A DNA stretch of 64,000 nt, taken from the NCBI GenBank assembly GCA_022885665.1, contig JAGQDJ010000207.1, positions 1-64,000 of the forward strand, written 5' to 3'. The stretch comes from Triops longicaudatus (lineage: Eukaryota; Arthropoda; Branchiopoda; Notostraca; Triopsidae). Shown here one piece after another: positions 1-12,619 of the stretch; position 1 is the stretch's first letter, and each line of letters begins with the position of its first letter. Made by a program: the position numbers and the translations under genes. The notes under the pieces were generated by a model. The model searched no databases. It saw only the letters and a list, made by a program, of their open reading frames with translations, and was not told the origin of the DNA.

Positions 1-2
1 AC

Positions 3-1052
3 GACATTGTCATCTATTCTCGCACGTTTGACGCCCATTTACGGGACATTGAGGCGGTCCTGTCCGCATTGGCGGCCGCTAACCTTAGGTTGAAGCCCAG
101 TAAGTGTAAGTTCGGTTGCGGTGAGGTACAGGTCTTGGGGCACATCGTCGATCGACAAGGAATACGTCCGGACGAGAGCAAAATTAAAGCTGTTGCCCAG
201 TTCCCTCGCCCCAAAAATCTAACGGACGTAAGGAGCTTTACCAGCCTATGCTCGTACTACAGGCGTTTTATTCAAGGAATGTCGCTGCGGGCAGAACCCC
301 TGTCTCGCCTTACCAAGAAGGACATGAAATTCCTCTGGGGTCAGGAACAGGAGCAAGCTTTCCAGGACCTGAAACAGGCCCTTAGCAGCGCCCCTATCCT
401 GGTACACCCCGACTTCGAAATAGAGTTTGAAGTACACCCTGATGCGTGTGACTATGGCATCGGGGCCGTTCTAGTTCAACGCCCTCAAGGGGTAGAAAAG
501 GTAGTAGCTTTTGCAAGTAGACTCTTGAACAAGCCAGAGCGGAATTACTCCACCACAGAGAAGGAGTGCCTGGCACTTGTCTGGGCAGTAAAGAGATTCC
601 GTCATTATTTATGGGGACGGCGCTTTAAGATCGTAACCGACCACCACGCGCTGTGTTGGCTCACTTCCATTAAAGACCCCAACGGACGCCTGGCGCGGTG
701 GGGTTTAGCCCTCATGGAGTACCAGTTTGAGATTGTTCACCGCAACGGTAGAGTCCACCAGGATGCCGACGCTCTGTCGCGAAACCCCGTTGACGGGCCA
801 GAGCCGGAAAATGGCGAGTTCGGGCCCGCGCTCTTTAGCTTAATGGAGCTTCCCGAGAAAGAGTTCAGTAATATCGCGGAATGTCAACGTAAAGACCCCT
901 GCTGGGGAAAGATCATTGAGTTCTTATCAAAACCGAACCCTAGTAGTAGTGAGAAGAGGTCGCACAGTACACCTTGCGCGAGGAACGCCTCTACCGAGTT
1001 GCTCTCAGAGATGGCCAGTTGTACTTACGGCTGTGCGTGCCCAGAAGTTTGA
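3..1052 (+). pseudogene. pol: Gypsy pol, first frame: RT C-terminus and RNase H
   Basis: Open from the window edge in frame 3. It begins with the DIVIYSRT block that follows the RT catalytic aspartates, then the thumb/connection (VLGHIVDRQGIRPDESKIKA) and a Gypsy-type RNase H (start near HPDACDYGIGAVL, then STTEKECLALVWAVKRFRHY, TDHHALCWL, and DADALSRNP at about 760-790). The frame leaves the expected pol sequence soon after about 950 and stops at 1052, while the integrase continues in another frame. That makes a single-base-scale frameshift likely; programmed shifting is improbable here because Gypsy RNase H and integrase normally lie in one polyprotein. The protein would prime from RNA and make the element's cDNA. 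Confidence 0.9.
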
Positions 1053-2341
1053 AACGGGAGGTACTCTACCACTGCCATGATGAGGTGACCGCGGGACACC
1101 TGGGGCTTAAGAGGACGTGGGGAAGAATCTCTTCCCGGTATTATTGGAAAAAGATGTTAGGGGGCGTACGTAATTATGTGGCCTCATGTGAGGATTGCCA
1201 AACGCGGAAGCGCGAAAAGACCAAGGCGAAGGGGTTAATGGTACCCATCCAGGCCGACGCCCCATTTGAGAAGGTCGAGTTGGACTTTCTGGGTCCATTT
1301 AATGCAACCGCGGCGGGTAATCGCCACATTATCGTTGCAGTAGATTATGTGACTAAGTGGGCGGAAACTCGAGCCGTCCCGGCAGCTACTGCCGAGGAAG
1401 CCGCTATATTCTTTGTGAAACAGCTGGTCCTCAGACACGGAGCTCCAAAGGTATTGCTGACGGATCGAGGACCGTGCTTGACCGCTGCCTTCACAGAAGC
1501 TGTCGTGAGTGCCCTAAGCACCAGACACATCACGACGACTGCGTACCATCCTCAGTGTAATGGGTTAACCGAGCGAGTGAATCAGACCCTGGCCACGATG
1601 CTGTCCATGTATGTCAGCTCGAACCAGCGGGACTGGGATGAGTCGCTGGACTACATCACGTTTGCTTACAACAGCAGCGAGCAAGAGTCCACGGGGTATA
1701 CCCCATTTTACCTCACCCACGGTAGGAACCCTGTCCTACCCATCGACGTAATGTTAGGGGCTACAACAGAGCTCATCAGTCAAACGTCCACGAGTAAAGA
1801 GGGGCCAGGCGAGAGAATTCGAAGTAGACTAAGTGAGGCGTTCCGCGTCGTGAGAGAGCGACTCAAGAAGGCGCAGGAAAAACAGAAGAGGAGGTACGAC
1901 GCCGAGCACGAAGAGAGGGACTATGAGGCCGGAGACAAAGTCTGGGTGTATACACCCATTCGTAAGGTCGGTAAATCCGACAAACTTCTACACCGATTTC
2001 ACGGGCCGTATGAAATCTTACGCAAGACCTCGCCCGTGGATTACGAAGTCAAGGGAGTTAAACGTAGGAAGGCCACAGACATAGTGCATGTCTCTCGACT
2101 TAAGCCCTATGTCCCAAGGGATGTTGATCTAAACGGAGAAGAGTACGTAGAACTTGAGGCAGCCGGGGAAAGACTCTCTAGCTCGGACACTCGAGCGGAG
2201 ACCCCGGAAGTGGTAGAGGGAAATTTGGAAAGACAGGATCCGGACAGACAGGAGCTGCCAGAAAAACGCCTTCCTGAACTAGGTCTCAGCAGGTCTGGAC
2301 GACTCCGAAGACCGACCAGATTTTATGGATACGACGGCTAA
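953..2341 (+). pseudogene. pol: Gypsy pol, second frame: integrase
   Basis: Frame 2 opens after a TGA at 950-952 and runs to the stop at 2339-2341. It carries an HHCC zinc-binding domain (HCHDEVTAGHL... SCEDCQ, about 1070-1200), the DDE integrase core with aspartates in LDFLGP (about 1277) and TDRG (about 1461) and the glutamate in LTERVNQTL (about 1570), and a GPY/F-like module (LHRFHGPYEIL, about 1990). The C-terminal tail is charged. The integrase itself looks full length, but it is out of frame with the upstream RNase H. It would join element cDNA to host DNA. Confidence 0.9.
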
Positions 2342-2440
2342 CTGGGCTTTACGATCCCAGGGCCGAAACACTCTCGGACCGCCCTGGTCGAGTATAGAAT
2401 CGTATTCGAGGGGTATCCGTGACTAAAGGAAACCGACCCC

Positions 2441-4411
2441 GTGTTCACGACTACTCACCTCGTCACCGAGGATGTGACAGCTTCTAAGTATCCTTTTCAT
2501 TATGTAGGGGTTTGCAAATGGATGTTGATGTGCTTGGTAGCGATATCGGCCTACGGACCGATACCGGCCGCGGCCTTGGGCAATGGGCAGGCCCAGGGGA
2601 CTTACCTGCAGCCCAGTGGGACTCTCACCCTCAGCGGCGCCCGATGGACCCTGGTGACCGACGTCAATACCCGATCTCTCTAAGCAATTAGGCTAGCACT
2701 GAAAGCCGGACGGACGGCACTACTAGAAAACTTTAGTGCGGTCAAAGACCCCGCTAGGAAAGCCGTGTACCGACGCCTCGCGAGGGAGATCGAAAGCATG
2801 CATAGGAGATTTGGCATACTCGAGCGACGAACCGAGACCCTGGGATCTACCCTAGAGGAGTTTAGCGAGGTGCGTACGAAGCGAGGGATTATGAACATCG
2901 GAGGAGAAGTGCTTAAATGGATGTTCGGGACAGCCTCGGCGGAGGATTTAGAACATGTGAACGCGAAAATCAATGCACTAAATCGACGCGACGAAGCCAT
3001 AGTACATTTAGGCACCGAACAGATCTCGCTTATAAATAGTTCGTTTTGGGTTACGCGCCAAAATACGGAGTCCATCCGACAGTTACGTAGCGCAATAGGG
3101 GTAATTCAAAGATCAGCGTACACCGATGCCCAGCGCCTGGGCAATTTGATTAACGACTTGATTCTAGAAATAGAGCTTGACATCTGGGCTAGATCCCTAC
3201 TGAGTGCTATAGAATGGGGAGAGCAGTACCTCGAAAACCTCAGTTTGGGCGTGGTTTGTCTTGCCGCTGGCAAGCTTCCACCTATGTTGATACCACCTGA
3301 GGATCTCGTAAGAGCTCTTCGAGCCGTAAAATTGGAGTTACCTTCCGGCTGGGAAATCATAACCCCCTCAACAGGCGACCTATGGTCAATCTATCGAGGA
3401 ATCGCGGTAACCACTGTAGTACATGGAGGACAGTTGCGCCTCCTAATCGAGATCCCGTTGAGCGAACCGCTCACGCGGATGACCCTTTTTCGAGTCGTGA
3501 CCTCCCCTATCTTCATTAACGGAAATCAGGTAGTGGGTTCAATAGCAGACCTCCCAGAATACGTAGCGGTAACACAGAACCGCGAGTTTTACTTAGAAAC
3601 GACGACGAGTGAGTTGGCACGATGTCAAGGGGACAGTGTAGGAGTAGTTTGTAAGCGTAAGCGTAGCTTAACACGCGTGTCGACCAGTTATAAATGTATA
3701 GCTGCAGTTATCTCAGAGGACGAGACAGCAATTACCAAACGCTGCGAGCGAATCGTTAGGAAATACGCAGGACCCGACATCCAACCTCTTGGACGGGGGA
3801 ACTGGCGTTTCTTTAGCGTTGAACCTCTTAAAGTTACTGTCAATTGTCTAAGGGGGGACTCAAACGGCCATGCTCCAAAAACCCATACCATACAGGGTGA
3901 GGGAGTTCTACAGGTGCCCAACGCTTGTTCCGTACATTCACCATATTGGGTAATTCCGGCCGAGTATCGCACACAAAGTTCTTTGGAGACACACCCATCG
4001 GTGCCCTCTTTTACGCTGCATGCTCCTGCACTAAATTTCACGTTAACCAGTCCCGTGGCCAACCTCACCAAACCCCAAGTCCCTCAATTGGATGTACCCG
4101 ACGAAAGGATCGCCGACGCGATTCGCGGCGTAAGCGAATCATGGACGTCGACGTGGAAGCACTTCCACCAGGTGATCCAGACTGGTCAGCGCTTCGCGGA
4201 CGACCCATTGGAAGTTAATACCGCTGCCACCAAATTAATGGTTATTTTTAGCTGCGTCGTGTCAGTAATGTTTTTGTACATCCCTATTTTTGTAATTACA
4301 TCGTGGTACGTGATTGTAAAACCCCAGAGACTATTGCGAGAACGCCTTGATCAGCTAGAGACTAGACTCAAGGCGCACGAAAACGGTGCGATCGAGCCCG
4401 ATCCCTTGTAA
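2441..4411 (+). pseudogene. env: Env-like glycoprotein of the Gypsy element, interrupted
   Basis: One frame runs from 2441 to 4411 with a single in-frame TAA at 2681-2683, so it is non-functional as read. Visible features: a hydrophobic signal-like segment near 2517-2570, a basic furin-type motif RTKR (2873-2884) followed at once by a glycine-containing hydrophobic stretch, a long ectodomain with paired cysteines, a membrane segment at about 4234-4320, and a short charged cytoplasmic tail. This layout is typical of the fusion-type Env of insect errantiviruses, which is related to baculovirus F proteins. Errantivirus env is normally made from a spliced RNA; I see no decisive splice acceptor. 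An old genomic copy, described only. Confidence 0.85.
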
Positions 4412-4578
4412 GTGGCTCCAGAGTAACCAGTGTGTCCCCATTTTTGTAAGTTACCTTTGTTTGCAATGTTTTCCCCCAGTTGATTCAGCTCCAGTTGATT
4501 AGTAGTGTATTAGGTAACCCATTGATGTAGTGCTATAGGTGGGCTCACCGAGGACGGTTGAGCCTAAGAGGGGGGCAT

Positions 4579-4999
4579 TGTAACGAAATAATGTGCTTAG
4601 CTTGCTTAAATGTATATGGCGCGACGTCCGGCCATCCGAAGCCCATCATCCGGGGCCCCTTTGCATGCAAGACTCGGATGCCGGGAGTAGGATGACTAGC
4701 GTCCGCCGAGTCAGCTAGGCACGTAGACCAAGCTGGCTTGACGGGCCGCGCTCCGCTATAAGTAGAGGTGAGCTAGGTGCATGGAGGAGTTAGTTAGTAG
4801 CTGAGTGAGTAACGATAGTGAAGGTGGTAGTGTGTTGCAGTGGTAAGGCGGTTGCTAAAGTGTTGTAAGTTGTAAAGCCCGGAACCGGGTTAAGTTCACT
4901 CTTGTATTCCCCTCAAATACACTTATATTCCACAAGCAGACCGTTTTCCTAAGGACCCGACGTGCGAAATTCGTCCTCACGACGAAAGTGCGCGTCACA
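4579..4999 (+). repeat. 3' LTR of the Gypsy element
   Basis: The LTR starts with TGTAAC just after a polypurine tract (AAGAGGGGGG, 4566-4575) and ends in ...CACA at 4999, giving TG...CA ends and a length of about 421 bp. A TATA-like TATAAGTA at 4757-4764 sits at a plausible U3/R position. The 5' boundary is well supported by the tract; the 3' boundary is inferred from the CA end and the switch to AT-rich DNA, because the second LTR is not in the window. Confidence 0.75.
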
Positions 5000-6823
5000 A
5001 TATAAATTTTCGATTCAATTATTTATTGTAAAGTGACAAGCTCGAAGTTTTGCAGATGACTTGGTCTTTTCTTACATGCGTTTCTTTCTAATTTCAGAAA
5101 ATTCGATGCATGACTTACGTAGTAAAAAATCCTCATTTCCAGGAGTATCATTGAAACCAGAAAAAAAAAATGTATGTATGATGTCCTTTGTATGCAGGGA
5201 CCTTTGCTATTTTGCACGTGTAACAGGCTTCCATTCAATTGCGCTCAATAGCAAAGTAATTTACGCAATGTGCTTACTAGTTTGCAAAAGATTATCTAAT
5301 TGGGCTTAAGCCTTTTTCCAGTCTTTCAGAATTTCAGTCAACTTACCGTTAAGATATACGTTATAACTCTGACGTTCAATACATAATTCTTCAAGCAATT
5401 TTTTGGAGCAGATTGTTATTCTATCCCAAACAATGTTTCAGAACGGTCGTCTCGGCCGAAACGCTGTTCATTGTGTTCCTTAGGCAATTTTTGACTGTTC
5501 GTTTCCGTTCTTTTGACGCCCCTAACCGTTCCGTTCCAGAGCGTTCTGATATAAATATCGATTATTTAAATTGTAGAAAAAATCGATTAAAAAGTGTAAT
5601 TTTCTTACAAATGTCTTCAGCGGCAAATATAAAATATGTAATGACAGATAAGAAATAGCAGATAAGAAATAGCTTTACAACAATCACACCAATATTATTT
5701 ACGAAAAATTACTGCGAGTTAAGTTCAATTTAATCGGTAGATCGGTCCGCGGAAACAACACGTACACGGAAACGAGTTAACTAAGCCATGTTTAATATGT
5801 GTAAGGTCATTTAACATTAAGTGCCACTTCGAAGCAGTGAATTGGACTTTGTTGTGTGATCCAGTCGCTTTAGAGAAGCGAAAAAGATGCTGGTGTTGCC
5901 GTAGAACAACTATAACCAGTACATCCACCACTTCTTCACTGGCCTCTATTTGCGTCCTAATCGAGAATTCAAAATTTTCCATCAAAATTCAAATTTATTA
6001 TTTAACTTTTATGCCTTTTAGCCATTTAAAAATATTCCCTTTGAATCTCAGAAGTAAAGTTACATAAAATACAGTAAAAAATGGTCGAAGAAAAGAAAAG
6101 AGTTGCCTGATACCAGCAAAATTCTGCCCTGAACAAAGGGAGTTTTTGTCCATAGAGACCTTAACGATATTGCTCACTATAGAAGGCTTCCATTTGATGT
6201 CAACACGCTACGTATACCACAGTGGAGGGGGTTTGAAATAAAAGAAAATACACACGTGCATACTTAGATTTTCGAAACCACAGTTCCCATTACTGGTGTC
6301 GTGGTTCTGGTAAGCTTACGAGTGTCCTCCAATGATCCCTATCTTGGGTCACGGACATAAACTCGAAAAGTGGAAGCCTCTCGAAACGAAGGCTGGCAGA
6401 ATAGCCATGCCACCTTGCAAGAGGTCTGCTTCCAGGTCTTTTGTATTAATCACTTGGTATTGCCAAAAATCAATAGTATTGACGCATTTGTATCCATTAT
6501 ATTGCGACCATTATCGATATACGTGGGTGGGAGAATGCGTTTGATACAAAGAGATTACATCACAAAGATCAATTAATTTTTTTAATGAAAGCGCCTATTA
6601 CTTTAGCAACTTTCTGTATTTGAATAGTTGACGGCATCAAAAGCCATTTTTGCTACGCCCACCAAAACGCTAATTCTTTCATAAAGAAATTAGGCTAAGC
6701 AGTTTTGAAGACGCCAAGACTTTCGTAGGCCAAAAGACTTTATTGCAATAGAAGTACGAGAACCTCTAACAAGAGCTCATCGAGACAGACGTCCGATTGG
6801 TATTTCCTTGGAATTCAGCCAAA
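5000..6823. other. Intergenic, AT-rich; part of a dispersed repeat
   Basis: Only short, unconvincing open frames. The segment 6264-6425 resembles 27973-28125 (shared runs such as ACAGTTCCCAT and GTCCTCCAA, and TCTTGGGTCA), so it belongs to a diverged dispersed repeat. The last 100 bp or so should include the 5' UTR of the gustatory receptor gene. Confidence 0.6.
6264..6425 (+). repeat. Dispersed repeat, copy A (partner at 27973-28125)
   Basis: Ungapped blocks shared with 27973-28125 in the same orientation: ACAGTTCCCAT, ACTGG.GTCGTG, GTAAGC, GTCCTCCAA, TCTTGGGTCA, CCACCTTG. Spacing is similar with small indels. No terminal repeats or coding signal seen, so the class is unknown. Confidence 0.6.
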
Positions 6824-8269
6824 ATGTCCGTGACACTTGCTACAGTCTACGATTATATTTCCCTGTCACAAACCCTGAGAATTCTTAACTTCTGCAAGTG
6901 GATCGGTTGTCTACCAATTTGCACCATCAATCAGAGTTCTGCAACAATTCGTCTTCGATTTGCTGGTTTTCACATCGTTACTATCATCTGTGCTCTAACA
7001 ACTGCTTTTCAATTTTATCACGTGATGACGTACATCCAAGATTTTTCAGATAACTCAATTGGTCCTACTGATGCATTCGTACGACTAATACTTTACATTA
7101 GCTTTGGAGTTTCATCTTTAGTTACTCCACGTATTTTTTTGCTGCGCTTACGTTCTCTTGAATGTGCTTTGAACAATGTATCCCACGTGCTAGGTTCCAT
7201 CCGTCCTCCCACGCAAAACAGATACGACTGGATTACGTGGACTGTTATAATTGTCGCCGAGTGCATCTTAGTAAGCACATTATTTCTTTCTTCCGAACGT
7301 TGAGAATTTTTATGACGGTTTTAGGTAGCACCTCATATAATTGAGACGCTAAGTGCCCCGGATCCTGTCAAGAAAACGTTAACAGCGGACGCCACTGCAA
7401 AAGCCATCCATCAAACTTTTAAATACCTTTACGTGGTATACTACTTCCTAGCTACGTGGATCTTACCACTGCAATTATTGGTATTTTGTCGCACCTTGTC
7501 GGGTTGCTTCGTTGCTTTGGGGTCAGAAATACGAGCTAACCTGCAGTTCGAAGGACACGAGTTACTTGTTCACAGTTTACCACGTCATGGTCGCCTTAAG
7601 AAATTACAGAAAGCGCTGCTAAGATTAGAGGAAGCTTCTGACGCTGTCGACGCCTACTTCGGCTTGCCCCTGCTGCTTTACATAGCTTGTCGTTTGCTGG
7701 CTATCGTGGGTGTTTTGTATCAATTCCGCCAGGTGATGAACTCGCTTGCGTCTCCAAGCACGGTAACTTCGAATCTGTGGAGTTACATTGCCAAGACAAC
7801 AGCACCGATTCGCCATATAGGCGAATTATTGATTGTTATCTGGGTCGCGGATTCACTTGTTACTTCAGTAATGCTTCATTTCTGTGCACGTTGGAATTAA
7901 GTATTTAGCCAAGCCTTTATCTAAGTTGTTAATTTTTATTACGTAGGTTAAGAAATGTAAGAATTGCGTTGCACGAATGGAAATGCCTCAACCAAAGGAA
8001 ACCGGTTATTATAGTGACAATAACGGTTATAGTAGCCTAGAAGATTCGCAAAGGCAATGGCTTCGTAGCCAGGTCAGAGATCTCAACGTGCAAATTACTG
8101 CGTGGGGCTTATTTTCTGTCGACAGAACGCTTATGACACCGGTAACTATCTACTTATATTTTATGCGATATTAATTCTGATTTTATTCCAGATCTTGGGG
8201 ACTATCGTCACGTATTTTTTAATTATTGTCCAGTTTTCAAACGGAGATCAAAGCAACCGTCCATACTAG
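6824..8269 (+). CDS. Gustatory receptor (arthropod 7TM chemoreceptor), complete
   Basis: Four exons: 6824-7270, 7325-7867, 7947-8141, 8192-8269 (all introns phase 0, 50-79 bp), giving about 420 residues, the usual length of insect GRs. ATG at 6824 is in CCAAAATG context. Several hydrophobic segments fit a seven-helix membrane protein. The last exon carries the family signature TYFLIIVQF, and the exon before it the conserved ITAWGLFSVDRTLM block of helix 6/7. GRs are odorant-receptor-related ligand-gated cation channels with an inside N-terminus, used for taste and some internal sensing; the ligand cannot be inferred. It lies tail to tail with the ionotropic receptor. The end of exon 2 (donor at 7868) is the least certain boundary: reading on would give a stop at 7900. 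Confidence 0.9.
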
Positions 8270-8587
8270 TTGCCGATACAACGGTTAAGAATGGGCTGAT
8301 GTTTTACAGTTGACTATTGTTGAACTTGCACTTGAATTGTTTACAAGATAAAATGTAGTGATGAAAAAGTCAATTATTATTCGGAATCACTTCAGATTTA
8401 AATATAGACTCACCCGGAATATACACATGACTTTTAATGACATTTTTACTTACGAAAACTTCACTGACAAAGTTAGCGACTGAAGCCTTTCTGGCAAACA
8501 CTTACAGGCGATAATTGTGCTGATAAGATGTTTTTGACAAAAATTTCACTTACAAGATAACAAGAATCTAATAATAAGTACACAATC

Positions 8588-11500
8588 CTACCGATATTTT
8601 TTTAGTGCAAGTTCTGTTAGTAAAATGCCCATTCCAACCGAAATTCCGATTCCGTAGAAGATAAATGGACTCTTTAGATCAGATAATCCCAGCTTCTTAC
8701 TCGCAGGACTTGGAACTATCGAAGTCATACAGGGGCTCGATACTTGAAGCTTCTCGTTTATCTTCTTGAAGATTCCCACTTCAACAATTCTTTCAAGCCT
8801 TTTAACATCCGTTACTAATGTCTAATAGGCAAGCTTCTCCATAAGTGATTCGTTCTAAATTACCCGAGGTAGAAGAAATGCCAATACGGGCTTCCTTTTG
8901 GTGTAACAAAAGTGGTGAGTATTGAGTAAAAAACATCGTACACCAATTCAAAGCGACATCGACCGTGAGTTTTGTAGTCTTTGGCCATCATCGTATAAAG
9001 ATTTGCCATCGCTTCTCCGCTGACGTAACGTCCAGTTGAAGCGATTAGTTCGAGTAATTCTTCTCGATTTGAAATGAAATCCTCCGGATGATTACTAGCC
9101 TTATCGCGAATAATGGCAAAATTTCCCGTCGCGTTAGGATCCTTAATATGAAAATTACTAGTGCGAACAGGATAGTGGAGAAAAAATGCTTGTTACGAGA
9201 AACACGTTGCCAATAGGAGAACTCTTGATTAATGCCATGCGAATATGATTCGATTGGGCCACGTCTTCCAAGTTACGAATGACATAGTCGATCTTAGGAA
9301 TGGTTAAATACCCCACTAACACGGATGTGTACAGGTTGACGAATACGAGCGCGAACACGCACCACGCGACCAGAATCATTCTTGTTGAGTGGCGGTTGAC
9401 GGTGTCAGAGCGACCTTATTGTCGAAGGAGTGGTGTGCAAAGGATTACATTCTTGCAATTGGAAACTAAGAAGTTTTAAATTAACCTTGATTGAGTATCA
9501 CCCCCAACGAAGATATTATGTACGAATGCCATGAAAGGATTTTCTTAGAATTTGGGAAGAGTTTTACGGTAAACTTATCAAGGTAGTAAGTGCTCAATGT
9601 AAACAGGATGAGTGTCACGACGAATAGCAGCCAAACCTGGTAATTTCGTGAAAAATTTTAAGGTGTAGAATTTTGAAATGGTTATTTAGTTAGGGCCACG
9701 GTGATGAAAAAGTGCTTGTGGGTAAGGGCATGGGGAAATTTTACGAATTCTTTCGCGAATACCGTTAAATTTCTCACGTAGCTTTTTAGAGTGTTCACTT
9801 TTCCTTCCGTTCTTGATTTTCGTGTCGATAGCTTCAATTCGGAAGTTGAATCGATTGATTTTCGAAGTTGAGCTATTTTTTGTCTTTTTGGGTACATGAA
9901 AAGCAATTGAAAACTTTCGCGATATCAGAAACACAACACGTTTTTATGAATATTAAGTGCAAGTAGATTCAAAATCGGATAAGCCGAGTTTTTTAGTTGT
10001 TGTACTTCGAAGTGCGACTCGAGCTCTGTTTTAAGCATAGTTAACTCCGAAAAGGCTCACCCGGATTACACAATCTTTGTGCAGAAGCTTATGAAAATGA
10101 CTCACGTGGTGAATGGAACAGAACTTCAAATTTAAGCATATTTAAGAAGCGTGAAAACTTTCTGAAATGTACTGAATTTACCAAATAACTTGTAAAGAAT
10201 CGAAGAAATTCAAATCCAAGCTCTTTCCCTGTGGCCAAGCATTATTGTTGAACACATTTGCAGAAAAGTTGGACCATTGCTGACAAGTCGTTGAAAGTCG
10301 TTGTTGACAAGAATTCCCATGTAATGGGCCATAAGCACTTTTGCCCCGATATGGCATTAAGGCACTCACTTGGTATGAATAGGGGTATGTCAAAGCGAGC
10401 CAACTATTTCTCACACTAGGTGGTGGAGTGATAAAAATATGAGCGGCATCGAAAGCTGGATAAATCCAGTCGAAAACTTCAGACATCCGATAGGATATAT
10501 AGAAACCCATGGAGGAAAGCTCGAATTCCTTCCAAAATATTAATCAAAAATTACTTTGCTTAAGAATATAAAAATCAAGACATACTTTATTGGCTGCCAT
10601 ACCCAATAAGCCTGTCCACGAACCGTTTTGTAGTTTGGCGCCCGAAAACAAATCACGAGTAACTATTACGTCAATACTAAAGAAGAAAGTTTATAGACAG
10701 CTCTATTGTGAACAGTATTCACATTTACATTACAAACATAACCCTGTTTGCTTCACACACTACTAATTCTCTTAATTTACGTACAGGAAAACGTTTTGCG
10801 TTAAGGCAACGGTTGAGCTAATGCGCTCAAAGCCATTGCAGGCCTCCAAATATTACATGCAACTTTTCGTGAATTGTGCCAATTTTCTTCGACAAAACTT
10901 TGAAAAATAAATATTGCTACTCTGTTCGTCTGACTACAAGAAGAATTTTGTACGTAAAAATGTTGACATAAAAGTCCTTCAGACCGGTTAAGTTGTTCTG
11001 GCGATATCGTTGTCTGAACTTTGCGACAAAAACTTTGTGTTGAGGAAGATAACGGCTCACTCGTTTTTTGTGACCTTTACCCAGAAAACGAAGAAAAAAA
11101 TGCCAAATGTAAACGACATTGAAACATTTCTTACTGTAAATGTTGAAATTTACTTCAATTACTTTTTGAAAAGTATACATTCAAATTCTCCATAAAAACT
11201 ATTCTCGCTAACAGTTTTGCATATTGTCTGGCAATGTCGGAGGAATCGTCTCCGAAAGCTTGCCATGTTCTTGGTTATTAGTATTCCCTCTACCATGGTC
11301 TTATTACTGTCCAGTTTTCCCTAATACCTTCATACAGAATCGAGCGATACGGAGAGCAAGAGCAAAATTATGAATAGTTTCGCATAAACTTTGATACTAA
11401 ATTATCAAGGATAAGTTTCATCGAGTCAGCTTGGCATAAGAAATACTTATCCTTACGAGTAGTTCAGAGTGGATGCCATTACTTCCATATGATCAAATAA

Positions 11501-12619
11501 AACTCCGCTGTAATGAAGGACTCGTCCATTTTCATCAACCCTTACGACAGACAGCGGTGACTACAAAAGCACAAACAGTGAACACAATAACATAAACAAA
11601 GATTTTTCAAACATAATAAAAATATTTGGTAGTACAAAATATTACACAGTTACTAGTGAGAAACAATTAACAAATTAAAAGCAGGTTTTTTAAAATAATA
11701 TAAATAATAGTAGTAAGATATTATATAGTTACAAGTGCTTAACCGTTGATTTTCATGGGCAAATTTACTTGGACAGCTCCAATACGAATCTTTGTTCCGC
11801 TTAGAATATTCCTGCGGTATTGGCGATGGTACGTGTCGACCAGATGGCTACTGACCGGTTTATGAAAGCTGCAAAGTGGAACAAAATCCAAAGCAAAGTT
11901 AGACTTCACTTCTGAAGCTGTCACCTTCGTTCGTGGGGAGTAATAGTTGTCTTTCATTGGAAGTTTTGAAATCCACTTTTGAAAAACGTGTGAAAAACAA
12001 GACAAGTCCGTCTGAAATAGTTGACATTAAATTTGCGTTCCAAGTGACTTTGAGTTCAGTTATGTACAGGTATACTCACCTGGAGCCAAGTTAGCATAAT
12101 GGCATTAATAGCATTGCAGTGTTCGGTGTCAAGACGAAGCACTGGCACGTCCGGATACATTCTTCTAGCTGTACCAGCTAATTTTTGAGCGTTGTTACAC
12201 CGCGCAATAACTACAAATCCTACTATTTGACGCGTTCTAGAAACTTGCGAGCTTCGCTGAACTAGAAATTCCTTTATTTGTAAATCTAAGCTTTCACCTT
12301 TTTGTATTTTACTTTCACGCGAAGAAGTGAGTGTAGATATTCGAAGCATGGTGAAACGAATACTCACGTCTCGAATAAAAAGCTCTAACTTGCCCATCCA
12401 ATCTTGCATGGGGTCGAACTGTACGAAGGTTCGGTCGTGCAGTATTACTGAATTGAAACTGTAAGAAACTTAACTTGTAAATATCTCTAGTCATTTTTTA
12501 CCGATTTCTAATTGGGTAGCGACGGGTCTATTGGTGACCATTAATGAACACAAGAACAGAAACAGCATTGCAGTGACAATGGTTTTCGTAACTGCTTGTT
12601 TAAGCGACACTTTAAACAT
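8588..12619 (-). CDS. Ionotropic receptor (divergent iGluR-type chemoreceptor), complete
   Basis: Ten minus-strand exons: 12619-12502, 12447-12080, 12011-11769, 11560-11457, 10676-10586, 10528-10370, 9636-9486, 9414-9197, 9141-8864, 8798-8588; all phases agree, total 1941 nt, about 646 residues. Order: signal peptide, short N-terminal domain, S1 ligand half (ending in WLALTYPYSY), TM1 (VWLLFVVTLILF), re-entrant pore (WHSYIISSLGVILNQ), TM2 (ILVAWCVFALVFVNLYTSVL, then GYLT), S2 (CRFELVYDVFYS, TPKGSPYW), TM3 (FIFYGIGISVGMGILLTEL). IRs are heteromeric cation channels in sensory dendrites. The family and the exon chain are secure; which IR subgroup it joins is not. A possible extra intron inside exon 2 (GTGAGT at 12367) cannot be excluded because the frame stays open through it. 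Confidence 0.88.

Larger units (their letters stand above)
1..4999 (+). mobile_element. Gypsy/errantivirus-like LTR retrotransposon, 3' part
   Basis: The window opens inside the reverse transcriptase of an LTR retrotransposon. Order seen: end of RT, RNase H, zinc-binding and core integrase, GPY/F-type module, a separate env frame, a polypurine tract (4566-4575) and one LTR (4579-4999). This pol order and the third, env-like frame are those of env-bearing Gypsy elements (Metaviridae, errantivirus-like). The element is clearly more GC-rich than the AT-rich DNA after 5000. It is not intact: pol has a frameshift near 950-960 and env an in-frame TAA at 2681-2683. The 5' LTR, gag, protease and most of RT lie outside the window, so neither target duplication nor LTR divergence can be checked. 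Confidence 0.93.

Noticed and set aside
12367..12367. Possible extra intron in the second ionotropic receptor exon (GTGAGT)
   Set aside because: The frame is open through the whole segment and no single acceptor stands out, so the simpler unspliced exon was kept.
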